Source: Leifsonia sp. Root4
Lineage (GTDB): Bacteria > Actinomycetota > Actinomycetes > Actinomycetales > Microbacteriaceae
Length of the DNA: 64,000 nt
Assembly: GCF_001425085.1 (NCBI RefSeq)
Contig: NZ_LMDN01000001.1
Coordinates: 1,080,550-1,144,549 of the forward strand
Direction of reading: 5' to 3'
Shown here piece after piece: positions 62,828-64,000 of this stretch; position 1 is the stretch's first letter, and each line of letters starts with the position of its first letter. The notes beneath the pieces were generated by a model, which worked only from the letters and a program-made list of their open reading frames with translations, ran no database searches and was not told where the DNA came from. The translations under genes were made by a program, and so were the position numbers.

Positions 62828-63598
62828 CTAGAGCTCGCGCTCCGCGAATACGGTCAGCGCGTCGCGCACGAACTCGGCTCCGGATTGCCCGCCGTAGTTG
62901 GCGCCGAAGCGCTCGTCGGCCACATACATCTCGGCCAGGCCGAGCAGATAGGCCTTGGGCGGTCCGCTTGCGCCGCCGGTCGTTCCGCCGCCCGGGGTGC
63001 CCGGAATGCCGCGCAGCCACTCGACGTGGCGGCGCGCCAGGGCCTGCGCCTCCGCGCTGTCCGCAGCGACGCCGCTAGTCGCGGCCGCGCTCCAGTCGGC
63101 GGCGAGCTGCCGTTGCCGCTCCTGCCACCCGGCCTTCTGCTCTGCTGTCATCGAGCGCCACCACGCGTCACTCTTCGCGTAGGCATCCGCGCCCCAGCGC
63201 TGCTCGACCTCCTCTTTGTACTGGGTGTGGTCGAATCCATCGAACATGTTCTCTGCCATCAGTTGTTCACCTCCCTCCAAGGTCTCTATCGTCAGTTCCA
63301 CCGACGCGATCTGCCGCGCCAGTCGGTCTTGCTCCTGCCGCAGCCAGTCGAGGTGGCCGTGCAGGGCGTGCCTCTCGTCACGCTCGTTGTCGAGCACGTC
63401 GGCGATCGCTGGCAACCCCAACCCGAGTTGACGCAGCAGCAAGATGCGCTGCAATCGCACGAGCGCGGCCTCGTCGTAGTGCCGATAGCCGTTGGAGCCG
63501 ATGCTGCTCGGCCGCAGTAGGCCCGTCTCGTCGTAGTGGCGCAGTGTGCGGCTCGTCGTTCCGGCGAGCTTCGCGATCTCCTGAATCGACCAGTGCAT
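62828..63598 (-). CDS. MerR-family regulator with TipAS-type ligand domain
   Basis: Regulator of 256 residues from ATG 63598. The winged helix is WSIQEIAKLAGTTSRTLRHYDETGLLRPSSIGSNGYRHYDEAALVRLQRILLLRQLGLGL (residues 3-62), followed by the dimer coiled coil to about residue 110. The C-terminal half with MFDGFDHTQYKEEVEQRWG, WWRSMTAEQKAGWQERQRQL and the MYVADERFGANYGG end is the TipAS antibiotic-recognition fold. TipA of Streptomyces binds thiopeptides covalently. A MerR-type promoter with 19-base spacer precedes the gene, so it is autoregulated. Confidence 0.92.
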   Translation of the reverse strand: MHWSIQEIAKLAGTTSRTLRHYDETGLLRPSSIGSNGYRHYDEAALVRLQRILLLRQLGLGLPAIADVLDNERDERHALHGHLDWLRQEQDRLARQIASVELTIETLEGGEQLMAENMFDGFDHTQYKEEVEQRWGADAYAKSDAWWRSMTAEQKAGWQERQRQLAADWSAAATSGVAADSAEAQALARRHVEWLRGIPGTPGGGTTGGASGPPKAYLLGLAEMYVADERFGANYGGQSGAEFVRDALTVFAEREL

Positions 63599-63647
63599 GT
63601 CTCCCTCTCCGGCCCGTGCGCCTGCGCGCTGTGTGCCGCCACTGACA

Positions 63648-63678
63648 ACCGTAGAAGTTGACGTTGCGTCAATGTCAA
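63648..63678 (-). promoter_or_regulatory. MerR-type autoregulated promoter with 19-base spacer
   Basis: On the minus strand, TTGACA (63678-63673) and TACGGT (63653-63648) are separated by 19 bases. The spacer carries the dyad TTGACG-CAA-CGTCAA (63672-63658). Long spacers with a central dyad are the hallmark of promoters activated by MerR/TipA regulators. Confidence 0.8.
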
Positions 63679-63722
63679 GTGCACGGCGCATTCTGGGCTC
63701 AGGCTTTTTGCAGCGGGGAACC

Positions 63723-63780
63723 TTGACGAACGGCGGGACGCGATATATCGTGAATCTCAGCACAACGCGATATATCGCGT
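63723..63780 (+). promoter_or_regulatory. Promoter with two CGCGATATATCG palindromes (candidate PadR-type operators)
   Basis: TTGACG at 63723-63728 and TATCGT at 63746-63751 (17-base spacer) form a likely promoter. CGCGATATATCGTG (63739-63752) overlaps the -10 box; the perfect 16-base palindrome ACGCGATATATCGCGT is at 63765-63780, centres 27 bases apart. The gene that follows starts at 63823 after AAGGAG. Confidence 0.7.
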
Positions 63781-63822
63781 ATGCATCGGTTTCGGCATCC
63801 GCCACATACAAGGAGACAACTA

Positions 63823-64000
63823 ATGGCAATCGAGAAATGGCTCATTCAGCCAGGCGAGAGCAAGGTCATCGACCTGGAGTTCGTGCGCAGCCTCAAGGTG
63901 GGCATGATCGGCGGCAAGATCGACGTCATCGCACACGACGAGTCGAGCGCGCGCGTCGAGGTGCACTCGGTCACCGGCAAGGAACTCAAGGTGGAGATCG
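63823..64000 (+). CDS. DUF4097-type protein, N-terminal part (partial)
   Basis: Fifty-nine codons are visible before the right edge, from an ATG with AAGGAGA upstream. The protein starts MAIEKWLIQPGESKVIDLEF, then VRSLKVGMIGGKIDVIAHDE and SSARVEVHSVTGKELKVEI, without signal peptide. Short beta-strand repeats with GGKIDV fit a cytoplasmic DUF4097 protein. In actinobacteria such genes are often followed by a PadR-family regulator, which would explain the two ATATAT-centred palindromes in the promoter, but the next gene lies outside the window. Confidence 0.7.
   Translation, partial: MAIEKWLIQPGESKVIDLEFVRSLKVGMIGGKIDVIAHDESSARVEVHSVTGKELKVEI

Overview
The window is high-GC actinobacterial DNA. 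Its mix of genes, frequent GTG starts, 4-base start/stop overlaps, intergenic palindromes and the very frequent word CGGATGC/GCATCCG suggest a member of the Microbacteriaceae; this is an inference from style, not a database match. I see no rRNA, tRNA, CRISPR array, insertion sequence, phage or replication origin.

Layout. (1) 1-403: N-terminal piece of a probable RNA helicase with basic GDRP/ARGND repeats. (2) 717-12378: a minus-strand catabolic cluster with a tripartite tricarboxylate transporter (tctABC), a triosephosphate-isomerase-like enzyme, a COG3618 amidohydrolase, an MFS permease, a PdxA-like dehydrogenase, an RpiB-like isomerase, a fused dihydroxyacetone-kinase-type kinase, a xylose-isomerase-like barrel enzyme and a GntR/FCD repressor. 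The kinase, TIM-like and RpiB-like trio is the known L-erythrulose to D-erythrose-4-phosphate route. A palindrome TCCTATMGGA recurs at the promoters and probably is the GntR operator. (3) 12.4-22.6 kb: ordinary genes (GNAT, esterase, aldo/keto reductase, MFS plus MarR, two-component system, acyltransferase, DedA, chorismate mutase). (4) 22.6-30.3 kb: histidine utilisation genes hutH, hutU and hutI with an IclR regulator; hutG lies apart at 50.7 kb. All three hut promoters carry GTCTG-N6-CAGAC. (5) 30.3-43 kb: a nine-gene, translationally coupled minus-strand operon from 2-aminomuconate semialdehyde dehydrogenase to kynureninase. It encodes the complete meta-cleavage of 3-hydroxyanthranilate to pyruvate and acetyl-CoA, with a divergent LysR regulator, followed by an aspartate-dehydrogenase-like gene and an LVIVD-repeat protein. 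(6) 43-50 kb: a PadR plus 14-TM MFS pair and a three-gene ABC importer. (7) 50-64 kb: VOC protein, hutG, epimerase, NUDIX, lactate dehydrogenase, RND exporter, an XRE/methionine-aminopeptidase-like divergent pair, a MocR/YczE divergent pair, a 40-residue membrane protein, two DUF4097-type beta-repeat proteins and a MerR-TipAS regulator.

How it works together. The window holds at least three self-contained catabolic units (tetrulose-type sugar acid, histidine, 3-hydroxyanthranilate/kynurenine), each with its own transporter and/or local regulator and mostly with a visible candidate operator. Between genes sit at least four families of palindromic repeats, several placed as bidirectional terminators between convergent genes. 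The 30-43 kb block is strongly depleted in the genome-typical word CGGATGC, which suggests it was acquired by transfer.
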